This document shows, one piece after another, positions 1 to 8,480 of a DNA stretch of 64,000 nt; the stretch's first letter is position 1, and each line of letters starts with the position of its first letter. The position numbers and the translations under genes were made by a program. Under the pieces are notes generated by a model, which did not search any database, was not told the DNA's origin, and worked only from the letters and a program-made list of their open reading frames with translations. The DNA is from Halopseudomonas pelagia (GTDB taxonomy: Bacteria; Pseudomonadota; Gammaproteobacteria; Pseudomonadales; Pseudomonadaceae): contig NZ_CP033116.1 in NCBI RefSeq assembly GCF_009497895.1, forward strand, positions 3,596,001 through 3,660,000. The letters are read 5' to 3'.

Positions 1-175
1 CCTCGAACCAAAGGCGCAGCAGCAATTTGTTGCGCAGGTGAATGGCCAGCAACCGCCCTTCCATGTCAGCCTGCCTGAAGCCGTGCTGGTGGACCGCGTG
101 ACCTGTGTACTCGGGGAAGAGCAGGAAGTTGAAGGGGAAGTCTTTACCCCCTTCGTTATCCAGGCGATTGATTAA
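1..175 (+). CDS. C-terminal end of an unrecognised protein (partial, enters from the left)
   Basis: An open frame enters from the left edge (codons from position 2) and ends at TAA 173-175, giving the last 57 residues of a protein. The fragment is hydrophilic, has one Cys and ends in a short acidic and hydrophobic stretch; I do not recognise the family. Its stop overlaps by 3 bp the stop of the convergent SIMPL gene (172-174), which supports a real gene end. Codon choice resembles the neighbours. In Pseudomonas, flhA usually lies beyond this region, but this piece is not flhA. Confidence 0.5.
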   Translation, partial: LEPKAQQQFVAQVNGQQPPFHVSLPEAVLVDRVTCVLGEEQEVEGEVFTPFVIQAID

Positions 176-885
176 CGCAGAATGTAATCCACGCTGGTAA
201 CCACCCGCACGCGTTTGATCTCTGGCGTAAAGGCGTCAACGTCTTCAATCGAAAAATAACCCTGCGAAGCGCGGCGAATGCTGCCAACCTCGGCTTCGGC
301 GTCCCGGGCAAACTGGTCGGCCGCCGCGCGGGCATCGCGGGTAGCGTGCGCAATCATTTCGGGTTTGATCGACTCCAGTTGGGTAAATACGAAGCGCGGC
401 TGGAACTCATAGCTCTGGGTCAAGGCGACGCCCGACTTGACCAGCTCACCCACGGTCTGCATGCCGGTTTTGACTCGCTCTACATCTTCAGTACGCACCA
501 GCACCGTGACTTCAGCGCGGTATCTTTCGGCCGGCAGCGCATTGTTATAGACGTTGGCGTGCTGGTCGGTGATCTTCGGCATCGACAGCTGGATATCCTT
601 TTCGACAAATCCCTTGAGCAGCAGGAAGGAGCGAATCAGGCTCTGCTGTGCCTCTATGTCGGTTTGCAATTGATCGAGCGAGTTACCTGCGACCGAGAAA
701 TTGATTGGCCACAGCGCCAGATCTGCCTCTACGGTACGTTCGGCCAGGCCCTTTACACTGACCACGCGATCCGCATCCCGAAACTGCAATAGTCCGGCCT
801 TGATGCTGATGGCCATAAACGCCAGTGACAGTGCGATCAGTGCTGCGGCAATGATGGAAAATCCGGAAAACCGTGAACTGCTCAT
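172..885 (-). CDS. SIMPL domain (DUF541/YggE-like) periplasmic or membrane-anchored protein
   Basis: This 237-residue protein has an N-terminal hydrophobic segment (about residues 8-30) that is a signal anchor or uncleaved signal peptide. A SIMPL/DUF541 domain follows, recognisable by VSVKGLAERTVEADLALW near residue 43 and a C-terminal VVTSVDYILR. Family members are secreted or envelope proteins linked to oxidative stress or surface phenotypes; the biochemical role is unclear. I chose ATG 885 because AGGAG lies 6 bases upstream; an in-frame GTG at 906 has no such support. It follows flhB on the same strand with an 83-base gap, so it may be read with the flagellar export operon, but nothing in the protein itself points to flagella. 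Confidence 0.8.
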   Translation of the reverse strand: MSSSRFSGFSIIAAALIALSLAFMAISIKAGLLQFRDADRVVSVKGLAERTVEADLALWPINFSVAGNSLDQLQTDIEAQQSLIRSFLLLKGFVEKDIQLSMPKITDQHANVYNNALPAERYRAEVTVLVRTEDVERVKTGMQTVGELVKSGVALTQSYEFQPRFVFTQLESIKPEMIAHATRDARAAADQFARDAEAEVGSIRRASQGYFSIEDVDAFTPEIKRVRVVTSVDYILR

Positions 886-968
886 AAGCTGCTCCTGAAA
901 GCACAAGAAAGAACATCAATGTAGCTCAAAATCACGCCTGCCAGGGCAATAGAGAGACCAGCAAGCGT

Positions 969-2108
969 TTATTCGTCCTTGCGCAAATCTTCCGGAATAT
1001 CCGGTTTGGGCATCGGGCCGGGACGCTTGCCCTGCCCTGCCCGGTATTGCCGCAACTGGAATACATAGGCCAACACCTGCGCCACCGCCAGGTACAGGCC
1101 GGAGGGGATCTGCTGGTCCAGCTCGGTACTGTAGAACACCGCCCGCGCCAGCGGGGGTGATTCCAGCACGATGATTTCATGTTCAGCCGCTACCTCACGG
1201 ATGCGCAGCGCGGTGAAATCGGCGCCCTTGGCAATCACAATGGGCGCACCCGACTTGATCGGGTCGTACTTCAACGCCACCGCGTAATGGGTCGGGTTGG
1301 TGATGACGACGTCGGCCTTGGGTACTTCACCCATCATGCGCCGCTCGGCCATTTCACGCTGCAACTGGCGGATACGGGATTTGACCTCGGGTTTGCCCTC
1401 GGAATCCTTGTACTCGTCCTTGACCTCCTGCTTGGTCATCTTCAGCTTCTGCTTGTTATCCCAGAGCTGAAAGGGGATATCCACGGCGGCAATCAAAATC
1501 AGTGAGCAGGCAAGAAACACCAAGGCCATGCCAAGAATATACCCGCTGTGCTCAATCGCATCTGGCAGGGGTTGCCGATCCAGGGTAAGCATCTGATCCT
1601 GGAACAGGTTCAGCACAAACAGCGCCGTGACCAGCACCACGAGAAATTTGGCCAGCGCCTTGAGCAGCTCCACCAACGCCTTGAGCGAAAACATCCTTTT
1701 CAAGCCCGCGAGCGGGTTCATCCGTTCGAACTTGGGCGCCATCGACTTGGCGCTGAGGAGCCAGCCCCCCAGCAAAACCGGCCCGACCAGAGCGGCGATC
1801 AGCAGCATGAAAAATAGCGGCCCGATCACGTCCAGCCCAATCCCCACTGACGCGAGCAACTGCAAACCCATGGTATCGGTGGAGTATAAAGCAGCGCGAT
1901 CAATGCTGAAGTTGAAGATCATCAGATCCAGCAAGCGTCGGCCCATCTCCGGCCCGAGCATGATCAGACCCAACGACGCCACCATGACCACTGCCAGGGT
2001 ATTCAGCTCTTTTGAGCGTGCTACCTGGCCCTTGTCACGCGATTCCTTGAGGCGTTTCTCCGTGGGGTCTTCGCTTTTATCCTGGCCACTGTCCGACTGT
2101 TCTGCCAT
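969..2108 (-). CDS. flhB: Flagellar type III export protein FlhB
   Basis: FlhB is the inner-membrane export-gate component that switches substrate specificity from rod/hook to filament proteins. The 379-residue product has a charged N-terminus (EDPTEKRLKESRDKGQ), four hydrophobic segments between about residues 35 and 210, and a cytoplasmic domain with the self-cleaving NPTH motif at about residues 271-274. The length is typical. It is the last gene of the fliLMNOPQR-flhB run, and its ATG overlaps the fliR stop by one base (ATGA), so translation is probably coupled. The last 20 residues are rich in Pro and charge, which is common in this family. FliK, encoded at 6638-7966, is the expected partner that triggers the switch. 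Confidence 0.97.
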   Translation of the reverse strand: MAEQSDSGQDKSEDPTEKRLKESRDKGQVARSKELNTLAVVMVASLGLIMLGPEMGRRLLDLMIFNFSIDRAALYSTDTMGLQLLASVGIGLDVIGPLFFMLLIAALVGPVLLGGWLLSAKSMAPKFERMNPLAGLKRMFSLKALVELLKALAKFLVVLVTALFVLNLFQDQMLTLDRQPLPDAIEHSGYILGMALVFLACSLILIAAVDIPFQLWDNKQKLKMTKQEVKDEYKDSEGKPEVKSRIRQLQREMAERRMMGEVPKADVVITNPTHYAVALKYDPIKSGAPIVIAKGADFTALRIREVAAEHEIIVLESPPLARAVFYSTELDQQIPSGLYLAVAQVLAYVFQLRQYRAGQGKRPGPMPKPDIPEDLRKDE

Positions 2109-2884
2109 CAGTCAGCCCTCACAAAGGCGCGAAGCCAGATCAGCGTTTCGGTAGTCACCACCTGGTACTGTTCGGCAACGCTACCGAGCAACACCCACAT
2201 GATGAACAGTCCGAAGATCAGCGTCAGCGGGAAACCAATGGAAAAGATATTCAGCTGCGGGGCAGCGCGCATCATCACGCCGAAAGCCAGGTTGACGATC
2301 AGCAACGCGGTGATAGCCGGCAGACCGACCAGCAGGGCAGCGGACAGCACCCAGGAAAAGCGCAGCACCAGAGCATAAAAGTCGGTAGCCAGTAAGGTTT
2401 CGCCTATCGGCAAGGTGGTAAAGCTTTCGACCATGACCTCAATCACCACCAGATGGCCGTTCATGGCCAGAAACAGCAAGGTGACCAACATGGTAAATAC
2501 CTGAGCGATCACCGCGACCGAAATACCCATGCTCGGGTCGTTCATCGAGGCAAAGCCTAGACCCATCTGCATCGCGATAATCTGGCCGGCCAGAACGTGG
2601 ATCTGAAACAGCAACTGCAATGCAAAACCCATCGCCACGCCGATCAGGATCTGCTCGGCAATCATGACCCAGGTGCCCAGCGACAGCGGATCGATCATCG
2701 GCGCGGCGGGAATATGCGGGGCGATGATAGCGGTCACAGCCAATGCCAGAAACAAGCGGATGCGCATCGGCACCAGTTGCGTACCGATCACCGGCATGGT
2801 CATGAATACGCTGCCCGTGCGAAACAATACCCAGAGGTAGCTCATGACCCACTGGGTGATGACCTCGCTGGACAGCTCGATCAT
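2108..2884 (-). CDS. fliR: Flagellar export apparatus protein FliR
   Basis: FliR is a 258-residue polytopic inner-membrane protein that forms the export gate core with FliP and FliQ. Hydrophobic helices alternate along the whole length, and the conserved FRTGSVFMTMPVIG region near residues 21-34 is present. There is no signal peptide, as expected. The gene overlaps fliQ upstream and flhB downstream by one base each, so synthesis of the three membrane subunits is tightly coupled. Length and order agree with other pseudomonads and nothing looks truncated. Confidence 0.96.
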   Translation of the reverse strand: MIELSSEVITQWVMSYLWVLFRTGSVFMTMPVIGTQLVPMRIRLFLALAVTAIIAPHIPAAPMIDPLSLGTWVMIAEQILIGVAMGFALQLLFQIHVLAGQIIAMQMGLGFASMNDPSMGISVAVIAQVFTMLVTLLFLAMNGHLVVIEVMVESFTTLPIGETLLATDFYALVLRFSWVLSAALLVGLPAITALLIVNLAFGVMMRAAPQLNIFSIGFPLTLIFGLFIMWVLLGSVAEQYQVVTTETLIWLRAFVRAD

Positions 2885-3153
2885 CAGCCGATCAGTCCGG
2901 GGATATTCCGGTAAAGCCGGTCGGTGAACTCGATCAGCTGAGTCACCAGCCAGGGACCCAGCCAGATCAGCGTCAGAAAGGTGAACAGCAGGCGCGGCAG
3001 GAAGCTCAAGGTCTGTTCGTTAATCTGCGTAGCAGCCTGAAACATTGCCACGATCAAGCCCACTACCAGGCTCGGCAGTACGATCACGGCGACCATCACG
3101 GTGGTCAGCCACAGCGCCTGGCGAAACAGATCTACCGCTACTTCAGGTGTCAT
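2884..3153 (-). CDS. fliQ: Flagellar export apparatus protein FliQ
   Basis: FliQ is a small export-gate subunit (89 residues) with two transmembrane helices, here about residues 15-40 and 52-75. The family signature MTPEVAVDLFRQALW at the N-terminus and the FQAATQINEQTLSF loop are clear. It assembles with FliP and FliR into the helical core of the export gate. It lies 10 bases after fliP and overlaps fliR by one base. The length is that of the family. Confidence 0.96.
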   Translation of the reverse strand: MTPEVAVDLFRQALWLTTVMVAVIVLPSLVVGLIVAMFQAATQINEQTLSFLPRLLFTFLTLIWLGPWLVTQLIEFTDRLYRNIPGLIG

Positions 3154-3163
3154 CGAAGGGCTC

Positions 3164-3916
3164 CTATGTCACCGCAAAGCTGGCTGCCAGGGTGCCTATG
3201 ATCAACGCCCAGCCGTCTACCAGGACGAACAGCATGATCTTGAATGGCAGCGAGATAATCAGCGGCGACAGCATCATCATACCCATCGCCATCAGCACGC
3301 TGGCCACCACCAGATCGATGACCAGAAACGGAATAAAGATCATGAAACCGATCTGGAACGCCGTCTTCAGCTCGGAGGTGACAAATGCCGGCACCAGGAT
3401 ATGGAAAGGCACATCATCCGGGCTTGCAATATCGGTACGCCGCGCCAGACGTACAAAGAGTTCAAGATCAGTTTCACGCGTCTGCGCCAACATGAAACCT
3501 CTGAGCGGAATGCTCGCGGCGTCCACCGCCTGCTGCGGAGTCATTTCCTCGGCCAGGTAGGGCTGCAGCGCGGTTTCATTGATGCGCTCAAACACCGGCG
3601 CCATGACGAACAGGGTGAGAAACAGCGCCAGGCCGACCAGAATCTGACTCGATGGTGTTTGTTGCAAACCCAGCGCTTGGCGAAGAATCGCAAAGACGAT
3701 AATGATCCGGGTAAAACTGGTCATCATCATCACGAACGCGGGAATAAAGGTCAGCGCCGACATCAGCAGCAGAATCTGCAAGCTGACAGAGTAGGTCTGT
3801 TCGCCCTCCTGGTCAGTACTCAAAGTGATCGCCGGCATGCTCAGCGGATCGGCGGCGGTCTGCGCCAGCACCGAGGGCGCCAGCAACATCAGCAGCAGGA
3901 CTAGCCAGCGCATCAT
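3164..3916 (-). CDS. fliP: Flagellar export apparatus protein FliP
   Basis: This 250-residue export-gate protein begins with a cleavable signal peptide ([19 protein letters not shown]), as is usual for FliP, followed by four transmembrane segments. Conserved blocks include [20 protein letters not shown] (about residues 55-74) and the C-terminal [15 protein letters not shown]. FliP forms a pentamer at the centre of the gate. The gene starts 4 bases inside the end of fliO. Confidence 0.97.
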   Translation of the reverse strand: MMRWLVLLLMLLAPSVLAQTAADPLSMPAITLSTDQEGEQTYSVSLQILLLMSALTFIPAFVMMMTSFTRIIIVFAILRQALGLQQTPSSQILVGLALFLTLFVMAPVFERINETALQPYLAEEMTPQQAVDAASIPLRGFMLAQTRETDLELFVRLARRTDIASPDDVPFHILVPAFVTSELKTAFQIGFMIFIPFLVIDLVVASVLMAMGMMMLSPLIISLPFKIMLFVLVDGWALIIGTLAASFAVT

Positions 3917-4344
3917 GGCTTGGGCTCCCGCTTCAACAGGCCTCGCAATGTCTTGGCAAAATCAGAGTTCATCGTGCCGGCAGCGCTAACCTCTGCGATA
4001 GGTTCATCAAATACATGCAGCGTATTGATGCGCCCAGGAGAGGCACCCAGCAACAGCTGCTTGCCACCAACATCGACCAGTAATATCCGGTCTCGCGGCC
4101 CCAGAGGCAGGCTGCTGAGCAATCGAATATGTTGACCACCCTGAGGCGCCAGAGGGCCAACACGGCGCATCAGATAACCGATCAGGAAAATCAGCCCGAT
4201 TACCAGCAACAGGCCCCCGCCCAACTGCGCAAGCTGAGCAATTAGCGATCCCTGGCTGGACACGGGTGTAGAAGCAGAGTCGGCCTGCGCCCAGGCGGAA
4301 CCACAAGAAAGGCAGGCCGGCAGTATGATCGCAGCTGACTTCAT
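3913..4344 (-). CDS. fliO: Flagellar biosynthetic protein FliO
   Basis: FliO helps assemble the FliP ring in the export gate. The 143-residue product has a signal-like N-terminus ending near GSAWAQ, one transmembrane segment (about residues 37-60, [17 protein letters not shown]) and a cytoplasmic domain with [20 protein letters not shown], the recognisable FliO core. FliO is poorly conserved, so position between fliN and fliP adds much of the certainty. Its start overlaps the fliN stop by one base. Confidence 0.92.
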   Translation of the reverse strand: MKSAAIILPACLSCGSAWAQADSASTPVSSQGSLIAQLAQLGGGLLLVIGLIFLIGYLMRRVGPLAPQGGQHIRLLSSLPLGPRDRILLVDVGGKQLLLGASPGRINTLHVFDEPIAEVSAAGTMNSDFAKTLRGLLKREPKP

Positions 4345-4814
4345 CAGCGCAGTTTCTTGATTCGTTCGGAAGGGCTGATCACATCGGTCAGGCGTATACC
4401 AAACTTCTCGTTCACCACCACCACCTCGCCATGCGCAATCAAGGTACCGTTAACCTTCACATCCAGCGGCTCACCCGCCAGCCGATCCAGTTCGACGACT
4501 GAACCCTGATTCAGCTGCAGCAGGTTGCGGATAGTGATATCGGTATTACCCACTTCCATGGAAATGGTCACTGGAATATCCAGAATCACATCCAGGTTAG
4601 GGCTGTCAGTGCCTTCAAACTGATCGCCGCCAACGGCCGCCGCTGGCGCGCTGAATTCTTCCATCGGCATGCGCGGCGAACTGTTGGCCGTCGCCAACAT
4701 CGCGTCTATATCATCCTGATCGGTATCACCCGCTTCATCCAGCGCAGCAGCCCACTCGTCTGCGAGCGCCTGCTCCTCGGGAGTGACCTCGTCGGAATTC
4801 TTGTCATCAGCCAT
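4344..4814 (-). CDS. fliN: Flagellar motor switch protein FliN
   Basis: FliN forms the lower C-ring of the flagellar switch and docks export substrates with FliH. The 156-residue protein has an acidic, Ala-rich N-terminal half (about residues 1-75) of low complexity and a C-terminal SPOA domain (about 80-152) containing ILDIPVTISMEVG, QLNQGSVVELDRLAGEPLDV and EKFGIRLTDVI. The long acidic extension is common in pseudomonads. It is separated from fliM by 41 bases and overlaps fliO by one. Confidence 0.96.
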   Translation of the reverse strand: MADDKNSDEVTPEEQALADEWAAALDEAGDTDQDDIDAMLATANSSPRMPMEEFSAPAAAVGGDQFEGTDSPNLDVILDIPVTISMEVGNTDITIRNLLQLNQGSVVELDRLAGEPLDVKVNGTLIAHGEVVVVNEKFGIRLTDVISPSERIKKLR

Positions 4815-4855
4815 CTTGTTCTTCCTCTACACGAATAAAGCGGTCCGCCAGGCCC

Positions 4856-5827
4856 CTAACGCGGGCGTGAGATCGGCCCCAGAATTTGCAATGCCAGATT
4901 ACCCTTGACCGAGCCCAGCTTGGCCTTGAACGTCGGTACACCGTTAGCGCAGAGCACCATGTGTTCCGGCAGTTCGACGGGTATAACGTCGCCCGGCTGC
5001 ATGCTCAGAAGGTCCTTGAGCTTGAGCTGGCGGCGCACCACGGTGGCGCTGAGCGGCACCTTGGCAGCGGTAATTTCCTCACGCAGGGCCTTGACCCAGC
5101 GCTCGTCATGTTCGTCCACATCCGACTGCACACCGGAATCCAGCACTTCACGCAGGGGCTCGATCATCGAATAGGGGAAAGTGATATGCATATCACCACC
5201 GCCCCCATCCAGTTCGATGTGGAAAGTCGACACCACCACTACCTCACTGGGGCTGACGATATTCGCCAACGCCGGATTCACCTCGGAGTTCACATACTCG
5301 AAGTTAACTTCCTGCACAGCCTGCCAGGCTTCCTTCAGGTCGAGAAAGGTCTGATCCAGCACCATGCGTACCACACGCAGCTCGGTCGGCGTGAATTCAC
5401 GCCCCTCGATCTTGGCATGCCGTCCATCTCCACCAAAGAAATTGTCGACCAGCTTGAATACCAGGCGCGCATCGAGAATAAACAGCGCCGTGCCGCGCAG
5501 CGGTTTCATCTTCACCAGATTAAGGCTGGTGGGTACATAGAGTGAATGCACGTACTCGCCGAACTTCATCACCTGCACGCCACCCACCGCCACATCCGCT
5601 GAACGACGCAGCAGATTGAAAATACTGATACGGGTATAGCGGGCAAAACGCTCGTTGATCATTTCCAGGGTCGGCATGCGCCCGCGGACGATACGATCCT
5701 GACTGGTCAGATCATAATTCTTGACTGACCCCGGCGTGGTATCGATCTCGGTGTCAACTGCCCCATCGTCGACACCATGCAACAGCGCATCGATTTCATC
5801 CTGTGAGAGCAGATCCTGAACGGCCAT
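4856..5827 (-). CDS. fliM: Flagellar motor switch protein FliM
   Basis: FliM links CheY-P binding to motor reversal. The 323-residue product starts with the CheY-binding peptide LLSQDEIDALLHG (residues 6-18), followed by the middle CheC-like domain containing the GGxG motif (FFGGDGR, about residue 128-134) and a C-terminal SPOA domain that interacts with FliN. The length is typical. The gene follows fliL after 9 bases and precedes fliN, and is co-transcribed from the sigma-54 type promoter before fliL. Confidence 0.97.
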   Translation of the reverse strand: MAVQDLLSQDEIDALLHGVDDGAVDTEIDTTPGSVKNYDLTSQDRIVRGRMPTLEMINERFARYTRISIFNLLRRSADVAVGGVQVMKFGEYVHSLYVPTSLNLVKMKPLRGTALFILDARLVFKLVDNFFGGDGRHAKIEGREFTPTELRVVRMVLDQTFLDLKEAWQAVQEVNFEYVNSEVNPALANIVSPSEVVVVSTFHIELDGGGGDMHITFPYSMIEPLREVLDSGVQSDVDEHDERWVKALREEITAAKVPLSATVVRRQLKLKDLLSMQPGDVIPVELPEHMVLCANGVPTFKAKLGSVKGNLALQILGPISRPR

Positions 5828-5836
5828 GGAGGCTTC

Positions 5837-6349
5837 CTATTGCAAGACTATATTGGTAAACAACACCGATTCGATCACCGGGTCACCGACTTCCTTTTCC
5901 AGCAAGGCCTTGACCGCGAGTGTCGCTCGTTCGCGCAGGGCTTCCTTACCTTCAGGAGAGAACAATGTCTGGAATTCTTCACTGCTGAACAGCAGCACCA
6001 GCTCGTTGCGCAGCAGCGGCATGTGCGCAGCGACACTGGCCATCCCGTCGATATCTCGACCCATCAAGACCACATTGACTTGCAGATAACGCTTGCGGCC
6101 CTCATGGGTGTAGTTGACCACAAAAGCCGGATCCAGCGGCTGATACAGCGCACCAGCGCGGGCGGGCTCAGAAGGCTCGGCCTCGGCCACCTCCTCGTCC
6201 CCACTCATCAGCATGTAGGTCACCCCACCTGCCGAAAGCAATACCGCCAGCAGGCCAACCCCGACAAGGATCAGCAATTTCTTTTTGCTTTTGCCCGGTA
6301 CCGCTGCAGCTTCTGCTGCGGGCTCTTCATCTCGCGATTGTTTTGCCAT
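5837..6349 (-). CDS. fliL: Flagellar basal body-associated protein FliL
   Basis: FliL is a single-pass inner-membrane protein that surrounds the stator and affects torque. The 170-residue product has a short charged cytoplasmic end, a Lys-rich stretch (KSKKK), one transmembrane helix at about residues 24-48 and a periplasmic FliL domain, including the block YLQVNVVLMG. It is the first gene of the fliLMNOPQR-flhB operon, and a promoter with sigma-54 spacing lies 62-76 bases upstream. Confidence 0.95.
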   Translation of the reverse strand: MAKQSRDEEPAAEAAAVPGKSKKKLLILVGVGLLAVLLSAGGVTYMLMSGDEEVAEAEPSEPARAGALYQPLDPAFVVNYTHEGRKRYLQVNVVLMGRDIDGMASVAAHMPLLRNELVLLFSSEEFQTLFSPEGKEALRERATLAVKALLEKEVGDPVIESVLFTNIVLQ

Positions 6350-6410
6350 GACAAAATTCCGTCACTTAAACAGGGAAAACCTGCTTTTTGTGTCTTGAGG
6401 AGAAAGTATT

Positions 6411-6425
6411 GCATCGACCATGCCA
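6411..6425 (-). promoter_or_regulatory. Sigma-54 type promoter before fliL
   Basis: The minus strand reads TTGGCATGGTCGATGCAA. GG (6424-6423) and GC (6412-6411) are separated by exactly 10 bases and the flanks match TGGCA-N-TGCA. The predicted transcript start lies near 6400, about 50 bases before the fliL ATG. The position agrees with FleQ- or FleR-dependent class II/III control of fliL in Pseudomonas. There is no direct evidence of activity. Confidence 0.75.
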
Positions 6426-6600
6426 ACTTGTCGGTGCGCGCTAAGCCTAGTGCGCCAAGGATAAAGCCAAGCGTGGCAAATGTCTTTGTACGGTGAGAAA
6501 AAGTCCGGAGAGAGGTTGGCTGTGGTGAAAATCGAGCCTTGGCGCTGGGAGGAAAGCGCCCCTGGCCGCGGGTTCGGACTGGGGATGGTCAGACTGGAAT

Positions 6601-6624
6601 TCAGCCCACCGGCCGGTGGGCTGA
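6601..6624 (-). terminator. Perfect 24-bp palindrome after fliK (terminator-like hairpin)
   Basis: TCAGCCCACCGG is followed directly by its reverse complement, 13 bases after the fliK stop. It would form a GC-rich stem of about 10 bp with a four-base loop in the fliK transcript. No run of T follows, so it may stabilise or pause rather than terminate. A second small inverted repeat (GGCGCT/AGCGCC) lies at 6541-6560. Confidence 0.5.
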
Positions 6625-6637
6625 GGCGGCGCAAGCT

Positions 6638-7966
6638 TTACGCGTAATAATCAACCAGCCTGTTGGTCATCGTCTGGCTGATCGCATCGGCCGCCATCAG
6701 CATGCCGGCGTCATCTGCCATGGACGCTGCCGATGGCGCACCCGCCACCGCGCTCCCGCCAGCTGAGCGGCCCTGGCTGTCCTGGCCTGCCTGTTGCCCG
6801 ACGGAAGAGTCACCTACCGAAACGTTGACCAGATCCATACCCTGTTGCGAGAAGGACTCCCGCAGGCGGAACATCTGTGCTTCCAATGCCTCTCGGACTG
6901 ACGGGTTCTGGCTGACAAACTGCACCTGGTGCTCCTGGCCGCGCGTTTGAATATGAATTTCCATCGGCCCCAGCTCAGCCGGATCCAGGCGAATCTCCAC
7001 GCTGCGCAGGTTCTGGCTGGACATCCATTGTATTTTTTCCACCATCGCGTCGCCCCAGCCAGCCTGGCCGAGGGGGACACCCAACGATTGCGTTGCCGCC
7101 AATACCGGGCGCGCTGCCAGAGTGCCCTGCGCTGTTGCCTGGCCCTGGGTACCAGGTCGTTGCAGCGCTTCGGTGGCGTCCGTTTCGGCTGAGCCCCGCT
7201 TACCTGTCAGGGCTTCCAGTGCGTCGCTCAGCTTGGCAGTGAACGCAGCACGGCTGTCCTGACCAGCCAGGGACGGATCCTGGGCGCGTTGTTGAATCTG
7301 GGTTTCCAGCAAGCTCGCGCGGTCCGCCTTGGACGATCCCGTGCCATTTTCCTGGCGCAACTCCCGCTCCAGTTGAGCCTGTTGAAGCTGATCGGCTGTG
7401 AGCGTGCCTTGGGCGCCGCTAGCAGTGTTGCCCTGAATACCGGTCACTGCGACAGCTGCTCGCGCATCACCAACACCGGCCTGCCGGCCCGATAACGCAT
7501 TCAACGCCAACAACTCGCTATCCAGCTCTCCTTCAAGATCACTTTCGCCCTCAAGCTCGGCGGCATCGTTCAGAGCCTGGCGAGCCTGCGTCAGCCATTG
7601 CGCCCAATCATCAGCCATCGACTTGAGCAACGCCGGATCCGTTTCCGCATCCGTGGCTATCGATTCCGCGTTCAGATTCAGCTCAGCGAGCTGTTCCAGC
7701 CAACCTTGCATGTCGGCCGGCAAATCCTTGCCGTCAACGGCAATCTCCAACTCCTCCAGCGCAGCCAATCCAGCGTCGCCGTCTGGCCCTTCCAGAAACG
7801 CCAGCAGCGCATCGAGTTGCTCTGATTGCTGCCCGGAGAGTACCGCGGAAAAACTCTGCGCGCCTTCTCCCTCGCTCGATTGCGCGGAGGATGCAGGGCC
7901 AGCAGAGGTAACGCTCGGCCGTACCGGACTGGACAATATTGCCAGCATATTCTGACTGACGGACAT
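6638..7966 (-). CDS. fliK: Flagellar hook-length control protein FliK
   Basis: FliK is the secreted ruler that measures hook length and triggers the FlhB switch. The 442-residue product has a long, low-complexity N-terminal part rich in Ala, Gln, Glu and Ser, and the conserved C-terminal Flg_hook domain with SVEIRLDPAELGPMEIHIQ and VREALEAQMFRLRESF. I prefer the start at 7966 (MSVSQNMLAIL), which has GGAG 9 bases upstream. The ATGs at 8020 and 7981 are in frame, but the one at 8020 would lie upstream of the transcript start predicted from the sigma-54 type promoter at 8026-8041. The gene follows hptB after a 77-base spacer. Confidence 0.92.
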   Translation of the reverse strand: MSVSQNMLAILSSPVRPSVTSAGPASSAQSSEGEGAQSFSAVLSGQQSEQLDALLAFLEGPDGDAGLAALEELEIAVDGKDLPADMQGWLEQLAELNLNAESIATDAETDPALLKSMADDWAQWLTQARQALNDAAELEGESDLEGELDSELLALNALSGRQAGVGDARAAVAVTGIQGNTASGAQGTLTADQLQQAQLERELRQENGTGSSKADRASLLETQIQQRAQDPSLAGQDSRAAFTAKLSDALEALTGKRGSAETDATEALQRPGTQGQATAQGTLAARPVLAATQSLGVPLGQAGWGDAMVEKIQWMSSQNLRSVEIRLDPAELGPMEIHIQTRGQEHQVQFVSQNPSVREALEAQMFRLRESFSQQGMDLVNVSVGDSSVGQQAGQDSQGRSAGGSAVAGAPSAASMADDAGMLMAADAISQTMTNRLVDYYA

Positions 7967-8025
7967 CGTGGATGTCTCCATGGCTTCGGAGTGGGAGTGC
8001 AATTGCGACTTCTTAAGCATGGCTC

Positions 8026-8041
8026 TGCAAAGTGCGGGCCA
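8026..8041 (-). promoter_or_regulatory. Sigma-54 type promoter before fliK
   Basis: The minus strand reads TGGCCCGCACTTTGCA, with GG (8040-8039) and GC (8028-8027) spaced by 10. The -12 half is excellent (TTTGCA); the -24 half has C for A. The predicted transcript start is near 8015, which places an in-frame ATG at 8020 outside the mRNA and favours a later fliK start. Confidence 0.65.
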
Positions 8042-8097
8042 CTTATAGGGGAAGCGGGGAATTCCATGTAGAAAGTGGCCTGGCTAGCAGGTCAAGC

Positions 8098-8436
8098 CTA
8101 CCGGGCCAGGTGTAATTGCACGCGCTGAAACAGCTGGCAGATTTCCTCATAGCACTGGCTGGCCAGTTCGGCATCATGCTGCAACCCCGCTTGCTCGGCG
8201 CGTTCACAGGCGTGCTGAAGCGCCTCCGCGCCCATGTTGCCGCAACTGCCCTTGAAGCTGTGCGCCGCTTGTCTGAAGGCATCCCATTGCTGCTGTTGCA
8301 GGCTGCTGGCCAGCGTTGCCAGGCGTTTCTCTCCATCCTGCACAAAGGTATCCAGCAAAAGCGGGTAATCGTCCTGCATCAGCTCGCGCAGCGCGGATTG
8401 CACTACGGGGTCAAGATCCATGGCTACATCAGGCAT
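8098..8436 (-). CDS. hptB: Histidine phosphotransfer protein, HptB-like
   Basis: This is a single Hpt domain (112 residues) with the phospho-accepting histidine at about residue 59 in AAHSFKGSCGNMG. In P. aeruginosa HptB collects phosphate from several hybrid kinases and passes it to HsbR, tying surface behaviour and RsmY expression to the HsbA switch. The start at 8436 (MPDVAMD) has AGGAGG about 10 bases upstream and matches the usual HptB N-terminus; an in-frame ATG at 8463 would contain that ribosome site. It is the third gene of the hsbA-hsbR-hptB set, here between fliJ and fliK. Confidence 0.88.
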   Translation of the reverse strand: MPDVAMDLDPVVQSALRELMQDDYPLLLDTFVQDGEKRLATLASSLQQQQWDAFRQAAHSFKGSCGNMGAEALQHACERAEQAGLQHDAELASQCYEEICQLFQRVQLHLAR

Positions 8437-8460
8437 AGGGTAGGCTCTCCTCCTGGTCGC

Positions 8461-8480
8461 CATAGCCTAAAAAGGCTATG
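8461..8480 (-). repeat. Small inverted repeat at the hsbR-hptB junction
   Basis: CATAGCC-TAAAAA-GGCTATG is a 7-bp stem with a 6-base loop that overlaps the hsbR stop codon. It could be a weak attenuator or mRNA-stability hairpin before hptB. It is short and may have no function. Confidence 0.3.

Noticed and set aside
6362..6634. 90-codon open frame on the minus strand between fliK and fliL
   Set aside because: It spans the fliL promoter and the fliK downstream palindrome and has no family resemblance.
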